Positions 44,182 through 56,605 of a DNA stretch of 64,000 nt are shown here, one piece after another. Position 1 is the first letter of the stretch. Each line of letters begins with the position of its first letter. The notes beneath the pieces are model-generated. The model worked only from the letters and a program-made list of their open reading frames with translations, searched no databases and had not been told where the DNA came from. This stretch comes from Halalkalicoccus paucihalophilus (lineage in GTDB: Archaea; Halobacteriota; Halobacteria; Halobacteriales; Halalkalicoccaceae). A program made the position numbers and the translations under genes. The DNA is taken from the NCBI RefSeq assembly GCF_001593955.1, contig NZ_LTAZ01000003.1, forward strand, positions 225,887 to 289,886, given 5' to 3'.

Positions 44182-45746
44182 GCGAGGAACCCACAGACGA
44201 CACCGAGGACGTACAGCCCGACGGAAACGCGAACGGAGCTGATGATGTCGCTCTCGACCCGTGGGGTTCCTCGACCATCGACGACTACCGAAACCTCTTC
44301 GAACAGTTCGGTATCGAGGAGTTCGATACGCTTCTTCCCGACGTGTCCGGCCCTCATTACCTGATGCGTCGGGGCGTCATCTTCGGGCACCGCGAGTACG
44401 ACCGGGTGGCTCGCGCGATGCGCGAGGGCGAGCCCTTTGCCGCCCTCTCGGGCTTTATGCCGACGGGCGACCCTCACATCGGTCACAAACTCGTCTTCGA
44501 CGAGTTGATCTGGCACCAAGAGCAGGGCGGCGACACCTACGGCCTGATCGCCGACCTCGAAGCCCACTCCGCCCGGGGCCTCTCGTGGGAGGAGATCGAC
44601 GAGCACGCCCGGGACTACATCCTCAGTCTGCTCGCACTCGGGTTCGACCCCGAGGACGGAACGCTCTATCGACAGTCCGACAATCGGGAACTGCAGGACT
44701 TGGCGTTCGAACTCGGTAGCGAGGTCAACTTCTCGGAGATGGAGGCGATCTACGGCTTCGAGGGCGAGACGTCGGTCTCGCACATGCAGTCGGTCGTCAC
44801 CCAGATGGCCGACATCCTCTATCCCCAACTCGACGAACCGAAGCCCACCGTGATCCCTGTGGGTCCCGATCAGGACCCGCACGTCCGGCTGGCGCGCGAT
44901 CTGGCGGCACGAACCCGATACTTCGGCGTCACCGAGGCGTATGCGAGTTTCGAGGCCGATCCCAAAGAACGGGCGGTGCTCGCGCGTGCGTACGAGGAAC
45001 GCGAGACCTTCGCCGAGGAGCCCGATCGACCGCGGTGTGTCGAGGCGGCCGACTGGCTCGCCGAGCACGACACGCTGTCGGACCTCTACGATCCCGGTGT
45101 GATCGCCTCGACGGTCGAGAAACTGCGGGCCGCGGGTAAGGAGCCGCTGCGCCCTCGGGTTCGATTCCTCGATCGCAACGCGACCGACGAGGCCTTCGAG
45201 GCCCTGATCGAGGCTATCCACGGGGAAAAACGCGTCTATGACGCCCACATCGACACGTTCGATCTCTCAGCCGAGGAGGCCGAGGACCTCGCCCGTGAGG
45301 TCGAACTCGCTCACGGGGGGTATGGCTTTCTCGCCCCCTCCTCGATCTACCACCGCTTCATGACCGGGCTCACGGGTGGCAAAATGTCCTCGTCGATCCC
45401 CGCGAGCCACATCAGCCTGCTCGACGACCCCGAGGACGGCTACGACAAGGTACGCTCGGCGACCACGGGCGGGCGCGAGACGGCCGAACTCCAGCGCGAA
45501 CTCGGTGGGAAAGCCGACGAGTGTCCCGTCTACGAGCTGTACGCCTACCTGCTCGCTGGCGACGACGACGCGTTCGCAAAGGAGGTCTACGACGAATGTG
45601 TCGGCGGCGAACGCCTCTGTGGCGATTGCAAGGAACAGGCTGCCGTGTTGATGAAGGAATTCCTCGCCGAGCACCAGGAAAAACGCGCGGAAGCGGAGGA
45701 ACTGCTCGCGGATCTCGACATCGAGTTCGATTCGGCACGTGCCTAA
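44178..45746 (+). CDS. trpS: Tryptophanyl-tRNA synthetase
   Basis: Class I synthetase charging tRNA-Trp, 522 aa, the long archaeal/eukaryotic type. An acidic N-terminal tail of about 30 residues is followed by the catalytic core: HIGH at residues 100-103 in GFMPTGDPHIGHKL, and the KMSKS-equivalent GGKMSSSIP. The C-terminal part has a CVGGERLCGDCKEQA Cys-rich segment. It starts within the endA stop codon, so both are probably on one transcript, and it is convergent with pyrD, overlapping by 4 nt. Confidence 0.95.
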   Translation: MSEEPTDDTEDVQPDGNANGADDVALDPWGSSTIDDYRNLFEQFGIEEFDTLLPDVSGPHYLMRRGVIFGHREYDRVARAMREGEPFAALSGFMPTGDPHIGHKLVFDELIWHQEQGGDTYGLIADLEAHSARGLSWEEIDEHARDYILSLLALGFDPEDGTLYRQSDNRELQDLAFELGSEVNFSEMEAIYGFEGETSVSHMQSVVTQMADILYPQLDEPKPTVIPVGPDQDPHVRLARDLAARTRYFGVTEAYASFEADPKERAVLARAYEERETFAEEPDRPRCVEAADWLAEHDTLSDLYDPGVIASTVEKLRAAGKEPLRPRVRFLDRNATDEAFEALIEAIHGEKRVYDAHIDTFDLSAEEAEDLAREVELAHGGYGFLAPSSIYHRFMTGLTGGKMSSSIPASHISLLDDPEDGYDKVRSATTGGRETAELQRELGGKADECPVYELYAYLLAGDDDAFAKEVYDECVGGERLCGDCKEQAAVLMKEFLAEHQEKRAEAEELLADLDIEFDSARA

Positions 45747-46801
45747 TCGAGGTCCGCACTGACTACGTCTTCTATCGATTCGTATCCATCACGCTCGAGC
45801 AACGCGAGCAACCCTCGGTTGATATCACGAGCGATCGAGGGGCCACGATAGACCAAGCCCGTGTAGAGTTGGACGAGGCTCGCGCCCGCGCGGATCTTGC
45901 GGTAGGCGTCCTCGGCAGTGAAGACCCCGCCGACGCCGATCACCGGAACGTCGACCCGCTCGGCGATGAAGCGAATCATGTCGGTCGAACGGGACTCGAT
46001 CGGGCGACCCGAGAGCCCGCCGGTCTCCCCGCGGTGTGTTCCTCGGAGGTCGTCGGGTCGCTCAGTCGTCGTGTTGGTCGCGACGATTCCATCGAGATCG
46101 AGGTCGGAGACGACGCCGATCGCGTCCGTGATCGCCCCCTCTGTGAGGTCCGGCGAGAGTTTGACCAGGAGGGGACTCGCTCCGGCGTCCTGTAGTGTAC
46201 TGAGGATCCCTCGCAGGTGGGATTCGTCTTGGAGATCCCGAAGTCCCGGTGTGTTCGGGCTCGAGACGTTGACGACGAAGAAATCGCCGTGTTCGGCGAG
46301 CCGTCGGTAGGTATAGCGGTAGTCCTCCGGTGCGCGCTCGGGCGGGGTCGCCTTCGACTTGCCGATGTTCACGCCCATCGGTGTTTCAGGGGGGTTCGAT
46401 CGCTCGAGTCGTGCCCCCACGCGGTCGGCCCCGTCGTTATTGAAGCCCATTCGGTTGATGATCGCCTCGTCCTCGGGAAGCCGAAACATCCGTGGTTTCG
46501 GGTTTCCGGACTGTGGATCGGCGGTGACGCCACCGATCTCGATGTGACCGAAGCCGAGTGCCGCCAGCGCTTTTGGGAACTCGCCGTTCTTATCGAACCC
46601 CGCGGCGACCCCGACCGGATTCGAAAACTGGTGACCTAGCAGCGACACCGATAGTCGTGGATCGTCGAGACGGTATCGTCTCTGGGAAAGCGCCGTTACC
46701 GGCGTCCGCTGAGCGGCGCTGAGGAGGGTCGTAACGGTTGTATGCGCACTTTCTGCTGGTAACCGGAACAGGGCGGGACGGAGAAGGGAATAGAGTGACA
46801 T
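45743..46801 (-). CDS. pyrD: Dihydroorotate dehydrogenase, class 2
   Basis: FMN enzyme oxidising dihydroorotate to orotate in pyrimidine synthesis; 352 aa, membrane-associated and quinone-linked as in class 2. FMN and substrate blocks: GVAAGFDKNGEFPKAL, NRMGFNND, and the catalytic Ser region VNVSSPNTPGLRDLQ. The C-terminal phosphate loop is IGVGGVFTAEDAYRKI, and LYTGLVYRGP follows. The start at 46801 (MSLYSLLRPALFRLPAE) gives the hydrophobic N-terminal helix that class 2 enzymes use to dock on the membrane. It is 28 nt downstream of the AbrB-like gene on the same strand. Confidence 0.95.
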   Translation of the reverse strand: MSLYSLLRPALFRLPAESAHTTVTTLLSAAQRTPVTALSQRRYRLDDPRLSVSLLGHQFSNPVGVAAGFDKNGEFPKALAALGFGHIEIGGVTADPQSGNPKPRMFRLPEDEAIINRMGFNNDGADRVGARLERSNPPETPMGVNIGKSKATPPERAPEDYRYTYRRLAEHGDFFVVNVSSPNTPGLRDLQDESHLRGILSTLQDAGASPLLVKLSPDLTEGAITDAIGVVSDLDLDGIVATNTTTERPDDLRGTHRGETGGLSGRPIESRSTDMIRFIAERVDVPVIGVGGVFTAEDAYRKIRAGASLVQLYTGLVYRGPSIARDINRGLLALLERDGYESIEDVVSADLD

Positions 46802-46829
46802 TCGAGACGGGATCGAGGACGGGTGACCG

Positions 46830-47027
46830 TCAGAAATCGTGTTCGACCTCGTCCTTGTCGGCCTTCTGAATGATGATCTTGTCTTCTCGAACACGGACGA
46901 ACACCTCGTCACCGATGTCCATTCCGGCGACGGCCAGTTCGTCCTCGTGGAGGTTGAGATGTACGTTGTGGTACTGGCCCTGGTCGTCTTTTGCGCCACT
47001 CGGGCTCAGCTTCTTTTTGCGCACCAT
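46830..47027 (-). CDS. Small AbrB-like haloarchaeal protein
   Basis: A 65 aa protein with a basic start (MVRKKKLSPSG) and a swapped-hairpin-like core (NVHLNLHEDELAVAGMDIGDEVFVRVREDKIIIQKAD), the pattern of SpoVT/AbrB DNA-binding or toxin-antitoxin proteins. It is conserved in haloarchaea in my recollection, with no assigned function. The gene lies directly upstream of pyrD with a 28 nt gap and is divergent from the MC1 gene. A TATA-like CTTATGTAG near 47058-47066 is about 33 nt before the ATG. Confidence 0.8.
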   Translation of the reverse strand: MVRKKKLSPSGAKDDQGQYHNVHLNLHEDELAVAGMDIGDEVFVRVREDKIIIQKADKDEVEHDF

Positions 47028-47211
47028 CGGGGTACTCTACCGAACGTTCAGCCCACGGTCTACATAAGTGTTGTCTCATTGTAGGCCAACGAGATCACCG
47101 ATTCTTTCCGATACGGACTGGAACAAGTATATAAACGATCCGGCCGCAGGCACTCGATTCGGGGGGTATGTTTATTATGAAGGATGTGTTGGTCTGACAT
47201 GGAGTATCATC

Positions 47212-47520
47212 ATGGTCCGCGAAGACGGAAAACGAAACTTCGCACTGCGCGAAGACAGCGGTGACGAATCGAGCGTGTTCTCGGGGAATACCCCCCGGCA
47301 GGCCGCACTGAAAGCCGCTCGTCGCCTCGAGCCTGCGTCCAGCGAGGACGACGCGAACCGAACGACCCTCCAACTCCGCGAGAAGGGGACGGACAAGGTC
47401 CACATCTACGAAGGCTGGGCGTGGGAGCAGACTGCTCCCGACGACAGTCCCGACTGGATGCCCGACGAGATCACCGAAGCGAACGTCTCGAAGCAAGGTA
47501 TCGAGCATATCGAAGAGTAA
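47212..47520 (+). CDS. Non-histone chromosomal protein MC1
   Basis: A 102 aa DNA-bending chromatin protein. The MC1 pattern is clear: KRNFALREDSGDESSVFSGNTPRQAALKAARR, then REKGTDKVHIYEGWAWE. Monomers bind and bend DNA strongly and help compact the archaeal chromosome. The ATG at 47212 is preferred: a TATA-like TTTATTATG at 47171-47179 would start transcription about 9 nt upstream of it, and an upstream in-frame ATG precedes the TATA. The gene is the last one before the rRNA operon and reads toward it. Confidence 0.94.
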   Translation: MVREDGKRNFALREDSGDESSVFSGNTPRQAALKAARRLEPASSEDDANRTTLQLREKGTDKVHIYEGWAWEQTAPDDSPDWMPDEITEANVSKQGIEHIEE

Positions 47521-47795
47521 AACCGACTACGGGGAGGGGGACGTGCTTCATCAGTAGACGAGCTATCGGTTTCGCCATACATAATACTCTTCGCGGACGC
47601 ACGTACGAACGCGCGGACACCACTCGGCCCGACCTACCGTCCACGGGCTACGGGATGACCTGCCGACCTCCATCCGCGCGATATTCGTACTCGAAACCTC
47701 CTTTCGGCAAGCCGCATGTCTGTTCCGCCCAGCTGTCGTACCATCTCCGAATGTGGTACCCCGATTCATGGTATCGCAAGACGAAGCGCCGATCG
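47521..47795. other. Upstream part of the rRNA leader region
   Basis: No gene is supported here. There are AT-rich patches such as CCATACATAATAC (47575-47587), which could be a further weak promoter, and CGATATTCG (47679-47687). The three clear promoter-like repeats of the rRNA operon begin just downstream. Confidence 0.4.
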
Positions 47796-47811
47796 AACGA
47801 CGGCCTTATAT
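47796..47811 (+). promoter_or_regulatory. rRNA operon promoter-like repeat 1
   Basis: AACGACGGCCTTATAT, with TTATAT at 47806-47811. It resembles the tandem haloarchaeal rRNA promoter units and the two similar copies downstream. A start would be expected near 47833. Confidence 0.6.
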
Positions 47812-47900
47812 GTTCACCTGCCATTCGAAGAAATGCGAAGGACGCCCCGGGCGACTCCGGGGCGATCCCCCGCTGGCGTTGTGTTCCAACGCCAGTGGGA

Positions 47901-47917
47901 GTCCGATGCCCTTATAC
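47901..47917 (+). promoter_or_regulatory. rRNA operon promoter-like repeat 2
   Basis: GTCCGATGCCCTTATAC, with TTATAC at 47912-47917. The string TCCGATGCCCTTA is shared exactly with repeat 3, and the downstream GGGCACTCGG is also shared. A start would be near 47940. Confidence 0.75.
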
Positions 47918-47980
47918 GAATGGGGGCACTCGGAACAAACACCGCGACGCCGACGCCGGGTATCGATTCCGGGGTCGTCG

Positions 47981-48000
47981 ACGATCCGATGCCCTTAAGT
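47981..48000 (+). promoter_or_regulatory. rRNA operon promoter-like repeat 3
   Basis: CGATCCGATGCCCTTAAGT, with TTAAGT at 47995-48000 at the TATA position. The element lies inside a perfect inverted repeat: GCCCTTAA at 47991-47998 and TTAAGGGC at 48003-48010. TTAAGT is the known form of the strong haloarchaeal rRNA promoter. Confidence 0.75.
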
Positions 48001-48114
48001 GGTTAAGGGCACTCGGTTGTGATGCGGAGAAAGAAACACAGTGATCGTGGGGCGCTCACACCGCTCCACAATCGAGACCTGGTGGGGATGGGGATTGGCC
48101 CCTTCTCTCAATGA

Positions 48115-48143
48115 GCTTCGAAGGGTTTATGACCCATCGAAGC
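48115..48143 (+). other. Leader hairpin ahead of 16S
   Basis: GCTTCGA (48115-48121) pairs with TCGAAGC (48137-48143), with GGGT/ACCC inside. GACCTG at about 48076-48081 could also pair with CAGGTC at 48151-48156, enclosing it. This is a structured rRNA leader; role unknown. Confidence 0.55.
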
Positions 48144-48211
48144 CAACAATCAGGTCCGAAGGAAATGAGGATTCCACCCCTGCGGTCCGCCGTACAGATG
48201 GGATCTGATGT

Positions 48212-48270
48212 TAGCCCTGGTAGTTCGGTGATACCCGATCGGATTCGGGACTGATCATCGAACTACGGAC
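48212..48270 (+). other. 16S precursor processing stem, 5' side
   Basis: TAGCCCTGGTAGTTC (48212-48226) and CGAACTACGGAC (48259-48270) are the exact complements of 49884-49898 and 49842-49853 beyond the 16S. Together they form the long helix that loops out 16S. The unequal unpaired stretches between the two helical parts are where bulge-helix-bulge cleavage by EndA would be expected. Confidence 0.85.
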
Positions 48271-48326
48271 CATGCAATGTGTACACCTTTGTGTACCCGC
48301 CTAACCCTGAGCATTCGCTCAGGACC

Positions 48327-49799
<1,473 letters not shown>

Positions 49800-49841
49800 A
49801 CTGACCGGGATCAGGCCGACGCGCCTGACCCACCTTAGGCA

Positions 49842-49898
49842 GTCCGTAGTTCGTGATCGTCCCGCGCCCGATCGGGCACCTCAGAACTACCAGGGCTA
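49842..49898 (+). other. 16S precursor processing stem, 3' side
   Basis: GTCCGTAGTTCG (49842-49853) and GAACTACCAGGGCTA (49884-49898) complement the two 5' arms at 48259-48270 and 48212-48226. The segment between them contains CCCGATCGGG, which can pair with the matching part of the 5' side. Confidence 0.85.
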
Positions 49899-49917
49899 CA
49901 CCTCCTCGAGAGAGGAC

Positions 49918-49989
49918 GGGCCCATAGCTCAGTGGTAGAGTGCCTCCTTTGCAAGGAGAATGCCCTGGGTTCGAATCCCAGTGGGTCCA
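49918..49989 (+). tRNA. tRNA-Ala (anticodon TGC)
   Basis: Spacer tRNA between 16S and 23S, 72 nt, CCA not encoded. Acceptor GGGCCCA/TGGGTCC (one G-T), D-stem GCTC/GAGT, anticodon loop TTTGCAA, T-arm CTGGG-TTCGAAT-CCCAG, discriminator A. One oddity: in the anticodon stem CCTCC/GGAGA, the first pair (27-43) is a C-A mismatch. Confidence 0.98.
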
Positions 49990-50137
49990 TCTCCGGGAGA
50001 GGCTGAAACCGTGTCCCTTAAGTGGGACACGAGAGTATGACTAATCCCGAAAGAGACCGATGCACCGCCCCGTGCAAGCGAGGGTGGGAAGGGTCGATGC
50101 ACGCACTGGCGACCACCAGGCGTGCGGATGACACCGT

Positions 50138-50183
50138 GTGTACGTGCGATTCAGACGTCCACTGGATCCGTTTACCGGGTCAC
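50138..50183 (+). other. 23S precursor processing stem, 5' side
   Basis: GTGTACGTGCGATTCAG (50138-50154) and CTGGATCCGTTTACCGG...CAC (50162-50183) complement 53166-53182 and 53138-53158 after 23S, with one bulged G in the inner part. The short unpaired segments between the helices (ACGTCCA here) form the expected bulge-helix-bulge site. Confidence 0.85.
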
Positions 50184-50204
50184 AGTGACAAATCCAATAT
50201 CAGC

Positions 50205-53118
<2,914 letters not shown>

Positions 53119-53137
53119 TCATACCGCATTTGTATCC

Positions 53138-53182
53138 GTGACCGGTAAACGGATCCAGGCGTTAACTGAATCGCACGTACAC
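53138..53182 (+). other. 23S precursor processing stem, 3' side
   Basis: GTGACCGGTAAACGGATCCAG (53138-53158) and CTGAATCGCACGTACAC (53166-53182) are the complements of the 5' arms, closing a helix of about 38 pairs around 23S. Confidence 0.85.
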
Positions 53183-53234
53183 AACGGTAAGCAACCGATG
53201 ATGGCGCACTATGGTTCGATTCCATAGATCGGCA

Positions 53235-53355
53235 TTAAGGCGGCCATAGCGGCGGGGCAACTCCCGTACCCATTCCGAACACGGAAGATAAGCCCGCCAG
53301 CGTTCCCGCGAGTACTGGAGTGCGCGAGCCTCTGGGAAAACTGCCTCGCAAGAGG
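53235..53355 (+). rRNA. rrf: 5S ribosomal RNA
   Basis: About 121 nt. The haloarchaeal 5S pattern TTAAGGCGGCCATAGCGG, CCCGTACCCATTCCGAACACGG, AAGATAAGCCCGCC and AGTACTGGAGTGCGCGAGCCTCTGGG is clear. Helix I is AGGCGG with CTGCCT (53341-53346), including one G-T pair. The 3' end is approximate. Confidence 0.92.
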
Positions 53356-53474
53356 GGCCAAGTACGAACCCAGGAACGCAATCGGAAGTACACGCTGGGT
53401 CCGTCCCGGTGGAACCCGAGACCGTTCCGTTACAACGGTTCGCAACTGGTGGTTCGCCGCCTTCCATTCATATC

Positions 53475-53509
53475 AAAGCCCACGACCCTTCGGAGTCGTG
53501 GGCTTTTTT
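53475..53509 (+). terminator. rRNA operon terminator hairpin
   Basis: A perfect 12-bp stem AAAGCCCACGAC (53475-53486) / GTCGTGGGCTTT (53495-53506) with loop CCTTCGGA runs into a T-run at 53504-53509. It has the form of a bacterial intrinsic terminator and lies between 5S and tRNA-Cys, so tRNA-Cys probably has its own promoter. Confidence 0.8.
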
Positions 53510-53578
53510 CATTTATAGACGAGCGATAGCGCTCCGGACCGCTATCCTTATGTCCGTAACACCGATAGTGCCAACCGT

Positions 53579-53654
53579 GCCAAGGTGGCAGAGTCCGGCC
53601 TAACGCAGCGGCCTGCAGAGCCGCCCATCGCCGGTTCAAATCCGGCCCTTGGCT
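53579..53654 (+). tRNA. tRNA-Cys (anticodon GCA)
   Basis: 76 nt. Acceptor GCCAAGG/CCTTGGC, anticodon GCA inside CGGCCTGCAGAGCCG, T-arm GCCGG-TTCAAAT-CCGGC, discriminator T, no encoded CCA. It lies just beyond the rRNA terminator. A TATA-like TCCTTATG at about 53545-53552 may be its promoter. Confidence 0.97.
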
Positions 53655-53742
53655 TCTTTGTTACACGGTAATTCCGTGAGCGACACGAACCAGACAAGGG
53701 GACGGTGACGAGGGATCCGATCGTTCGTACTTCGTGGAGACG

Positions 53743-54165
53743 CTACGACGGCAACACGAGCACTGGTCGGTTGGCCTCCGTAACGAGCGAGTAGGCGATG
53801 TCGCCGGTCAGAAGGTTCACCCAGCGACTCGACTCGCGTGGAACGAAGACGATGACGCTCGCGTCTTCTTCCTCTGCACCTCTGAGGATTGTCTCGGTGA
53901 TGTCCGTCCCGTAGCGAATGCGGTGTTCGACGTCGACTCCCGTTCGGCGACAGTGTTCGTCTACGACCTCGAAGATGGCTTCGGCGTTCTCCTCGCGCTG
54001 TTCGACGGAGGCCTTATCGATTCCGCCGCCAGCCTTCTCGATGACGTGAGTCGCGATGACCGTTCCGATCTCGTCAGTTCGCTCGAACAGTCGTCGGCAG
54101 GTCGCTGCCGCGTCTTCCTCGCTGGCAACTGGAAGCAATATGCGCGTGAACAGTTGCTCACCCAT
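53743..54165 (-). CDS. Universal stress protein (UspA family)
   Basis: A 140 aa single-domain UspA fold protein. It starts FTRILLPVASEEDAAATCRRLFE and ends with the nucleotide-binding-type tail region SLVTEANRPVLVLPS. The usual ATP-binding GxxGxSxxxG loop is not clear: the corresponding stretch is SSRWVNLLTGDIAYS, so ATP binding is uncertain. The start at 54165 (MGEQLFTRILLPV) is the family start; the longer frame would run across a neighbouring tRNA. Haloarchaea have many such proteins of unclear function. Confidence 0.9.
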   Translation of the reverse strand: MGEQLFTRILLPVASEEDAAATCRRLFERTDEIGTVIATHVIEKAGGGIDKASVEQREENAEAIFEVVDEHCRRTGVDVEHRIRYGTDITETILRGAEEEDASVIVFVPRESSRWVNLLTGDIAYSLVTEANRPVLVLPS

Positions 54166-54298
54166 CGTGTTCCTCCGGATGACCGATATGTAGGGACGAC
54201 AGTTCCATATTCGATAGGTTCGTCGCGACGGTCTTAAGCGGTCGGGCAACGCGCGCGGAAAAGTAACTTCTATAGCCCCGGACCGACACCCCTGCAGT

Positions 54299-54478
54299 AT
54301 GCAACGACGCGCAGCCGCGATGTACGCGGCGGTCTTCGCGCTGATCGCTATCGGCGCGTGGGCGGTCGGTTCGTTCGGGCTCGTTTCGAACCAGACGGGC
54401 CTGCAATGGATCTCCGTTCTCAGCGGTATCACCGTTTTCCTGCTCGTTGCGTTCTCGTATCTTCCCGTCAGGGGGTGA
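54299..54478 (+). CDS. Small two-span membrane protein
   Basis: A 59 aa protein: MQRRAAAMYAAVFALIAIGA begins a first membrane helix, followed by a short polar loop (SNQTGLQW) and a second helix ending in YLPVRG. Basic residues at the N-terminus place it inside the cell. A TATA-like CTTCTATAG at 54267-54275 is about 28 nt before the ATG, which fits a leaderless mRNA and supports a real gene. No function recognised. It is divergent from the Usp gene. Confidence 0.7.
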   Translation: MQRRAAAMYAAVFALIAIGAWAVGSFGLVSNQTGLQWISVLSGITVFLLVAFSYLPVRG

Positions 54479-54529
54479 CATCGCCTTTTTACTCGATCCG
54501 TTCGTTCGGTTCCCTGCGAGTGACAAAAA

Positions 54530-54603
54530 CGGGCCGGGCGCGATTTGAACACGCGACCGTCTGATTAAGAGTCAGACGCTCTGCCGGACTGAGCTACCGG
54601 CCC
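54530..54603 (-). tRNA. tRNA-Lys (anticodon CTT)
   Basis: 74 nt on the minus strand. Acceptor GGGCCGG/CCGGCCC, D-arm GCTC, anticodon loop CTCTTAA between GTCTGA and TCAGAC, T-arm TTCAAAT, discriminator G, no encoded CCA and no intron. Confidence 0.97.
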
Positions 54604-54686
54604 TCACGAGGGACTCGCCACCCCACGACTATAAGCGTTCAGGATTCGACCCGAACCCCTAAGCCACCACTCGATGATCCACATCC

Positions 54687-55922
54687 ATGAGTGACGACGC
54701 GGAACGACGAGCCTTCGTCGAGGACCTCCTCGCGTTCGACACCACCGGTGGCAACGAGGCTCCCGCACAGGAATGGTTCGAACGGCGACTTGTCGAATTC
54801 GGCTTCGATACGTATCGCTGGGAGATCGACGCAGACCGGCTTGCCGCCCATCCCTCGTTCCCCGATGATCCCGAGGGGATTGAGACGACGGATCGGCCCA
54901 ACGTCGCCGGCGTCCTCGAACTCGGTTCCGGAGTGGGTCCGACGCTGTTGCTCAACGGTCACGTCGACGTGGTTCCGGCGGAGGCCGACCAGTGGTCCGC
55001 CGACCCGTTCGCGCCGACGTGGGACGGCGAGGAACTGACCGCCCGCGGCGCAGCGGACATGAAGTCCGGATTGGCCGCCTGCGTCTTCGCCGCCCGTCGC
55101 CTCTCCGAGTCCGGACTCAATGGTCGAGTGGTCGTCGAGAGCGTCGTCGGCGAGGAGTCCGGTGGGATCGGTGCGGCGAGTTCGGCTCTCGAGCGGCCGT
55201 ACCCCACTCCCGATGCGGCGATCATCGCCGAGCCGACCGATCTCGTGCCTGTCGTCGCGACCGAGGGGACGCTGATGAAACGGCTCACACTCACGGGGCG
55301 ATCGGCTCACGCGGCGACGCCGTGGCACGGCGAGGACGTCCTGCCACAGTTCGAGCGGATCCGCCGAGCGCTCGCCGACCTCGAAACCGAGCGCGCCAGA
55401 GCGGTCACGCATCCGTTGTATGAGGCCTTTCCCACGCCGTGGCCGATCGTCGCTGGTACCGTTCGTGCGGGGTCGTGGGCCTCGTCGGTTCCCGCACACC
55501 TCGAGGCCGAGTTTCGTATCGGAGTCGCACCGGGCGAGAGCGTCGATTCGGTCGAAAAGCAGGTCGACGCACGGGTCGCCGAACTCGCCGCCGACTCGGC
55601 GTGGCTCTCGGACCACCCCCCGTGCTTCGAGCGTTTCTCGGTGCAGTTCGAACCCGCCGAGATCAGTGCCGATGAACCCATCGTCCGTGCCGTTCGGGAT
55701 GCCCTCGATTCTGCGGGCCGGGACTCGACGCCGCGAGGGGCGACCTACGGGACCGACGCGCGCCACTACATCGAGGCCGGGATTCCGACCGTGGTTTTCG
55801 GACCGGGATCGATCCAGCAGGCACACTTCCCCGACGAGTCGATCGACTGGGGGGAGGTTTCTACTGGAATCGAGCTGCTCGAATCGGCCGGAAAACGGTT
55901 TCTCACCCGAAGTACTCGGTGA
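54687..55922 (+). CDS. M20-family metallopeptidase (ArgE/DapE-like)
   Basis: A 411 aa dinuclear zinc deacylase. Metal and catalytic motifs: LLNGHVDVVPAEADQW with the first His-Asp, TARGAADMKSG with the bridging Asp, and VGEESGGIG with the catalytic Glu. Later, AIIAEPTD and the C-terminal GPGSIQQAHFPDESI supply the other ligands. The dimerisation domain starts near GRSAHAATPWHGED. Substrate unresolved: N-acetylornithine, succinyl-diaminopimelate or a related N-acyl amino acid. The start at 54687 is supported by the TATA-like CTATAAGC at 54629-54636. It overlaps the convergent gene by 20 nt. Confidence 0.92.
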   Translation: MSDDAERRAFVEDLLAFDTTGGNEAPAQEWFERRLVEFGFDTYRWEIDADRLAAHPSFPDDPEGIETTDRPNVAGVLELGSGVGPTLLLNGHVDVVPAEADQWSADPFAPTWDGEELTARGAADMKSGLAACVFAARRLSESGLNGRVVVESVVGEESGGIGAASSALERPYPTPDAAIIAEPTDLVPVVATEGTLMKRLTLTGRSAHAATPWHGEDVLPQFERIRRALADLETERARAVTHPLYEAFPTPWPIVAGTVRAGSWASSVPAHLEAEFRIGVAPGESVDSVEKQVDARVAELAADSAWLSDHPPCFERFSVQFEPAEISADEPIVRAVRDALDSAGRDSTPRGATYGTDARHYIEAGIPTVVFGPGSIQQAHFPDESIDWGEVSTGIELLESAGKRFLTRSTR

Positions 55923-56568
55923 GCGCTCGGTCGACGATCTCGCCGGGTGAGACGCCCTCGAAGGCGGCCTCACGCCTGAGTTCGCGGTAGCTCTCGACCG
56001 GGAGGCGGACCGTGAGTTCGCCGGCGGTGACGCCGTGGGATGCGAGTGCCTCCTCGGGGGTGGCACCGTCGTTGATCGCGCTCGCGATCGCTCGAACCTC
56101 CCTGACGGTCAGGTCGTTGTCGACGGTCGCCCACGCGAGTTGGAACCGGGCGTCGCCGGCGACGCGGGCGATGTGTTTCGCCGCGGTGGGTGCGATATGG
56201 CCCATCGCGACGTGGCGGCGAACGGCCTGTGGGAGGTCGTGGACACGTGCCCACTTGCGGATGAACGCTACAGAGGCCTCGCCGCCGGCGCGCTCGGCGG
56301 CGGCCTTGTACGACCCCTCGCCGCGAACGAGTGCGGCACACGCGGCGGCTCCACGCAACATGTAGATGTTGTCCTCGGCACCGGCGGTGTTTTCCGAAAA
56401 GCGCCTGACCGTCTCGGCCGCGTTCGCGAGGCTTTCAGGGTCGTTGGGATCGAACTGGACGGCCTCACGGGCACGCTCGCCGGTGATCGCGGCGTCGCCC
56501 CTGACGACCGGTTTGCCGACCGGTGACTCACGGTCGCTCCGTGGATCGCCCGGTCGCTCGGTGGTCAT
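55903..56568 (-). CDS. ParB-HTH/ribbon-helix-helix protein
   Basis: A 221 aa protein that looks like a conserved haloarchaeal family (DUF7119 in my recollection). The middle part, about 85-155, resembles the helix-turn-helix of ParB/KorB: SVAFIRKWARVHDLPQAVRRHV, then GHIAPTAAKHIARVA. The C-terminal 45 residues have a ribbon-helix-helix pattern: LTVRLPVESYRELRREAAFEG. Two DNA-binding modules suggest a regulator or DNA-organising protein; no ParB nuclease/CTPase domain is present. The start at 56568 is preferred over an in-frame ATG nine codons upstream. It is convergent with the M20 gene (20 nt overlap). Confidence 0.8.
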   Translation of the reverse strand: MTTERPGDPRSDRESPVGKPVVRGDAAITGERAREAVQFDPNDPESLANAAETVRRFSENTAGAEDNIYMLRGAAACAALVRGEGSYKAAAERAGGEASVAFIRKWARVHDLPQAVRRHVAMGHIAPTAAKHIARVAGDARFQLAWATVDNDLTVREVRAIASAINDGATPEEALASHGVTAGELTVRLPVESYRELRREAAFEGVSPGEIVDRALTEYFG

Positions 56569-56605
56569 TGTGGTCTCATTACCCTCGATACGCAAAACGT
56601 CGTCG

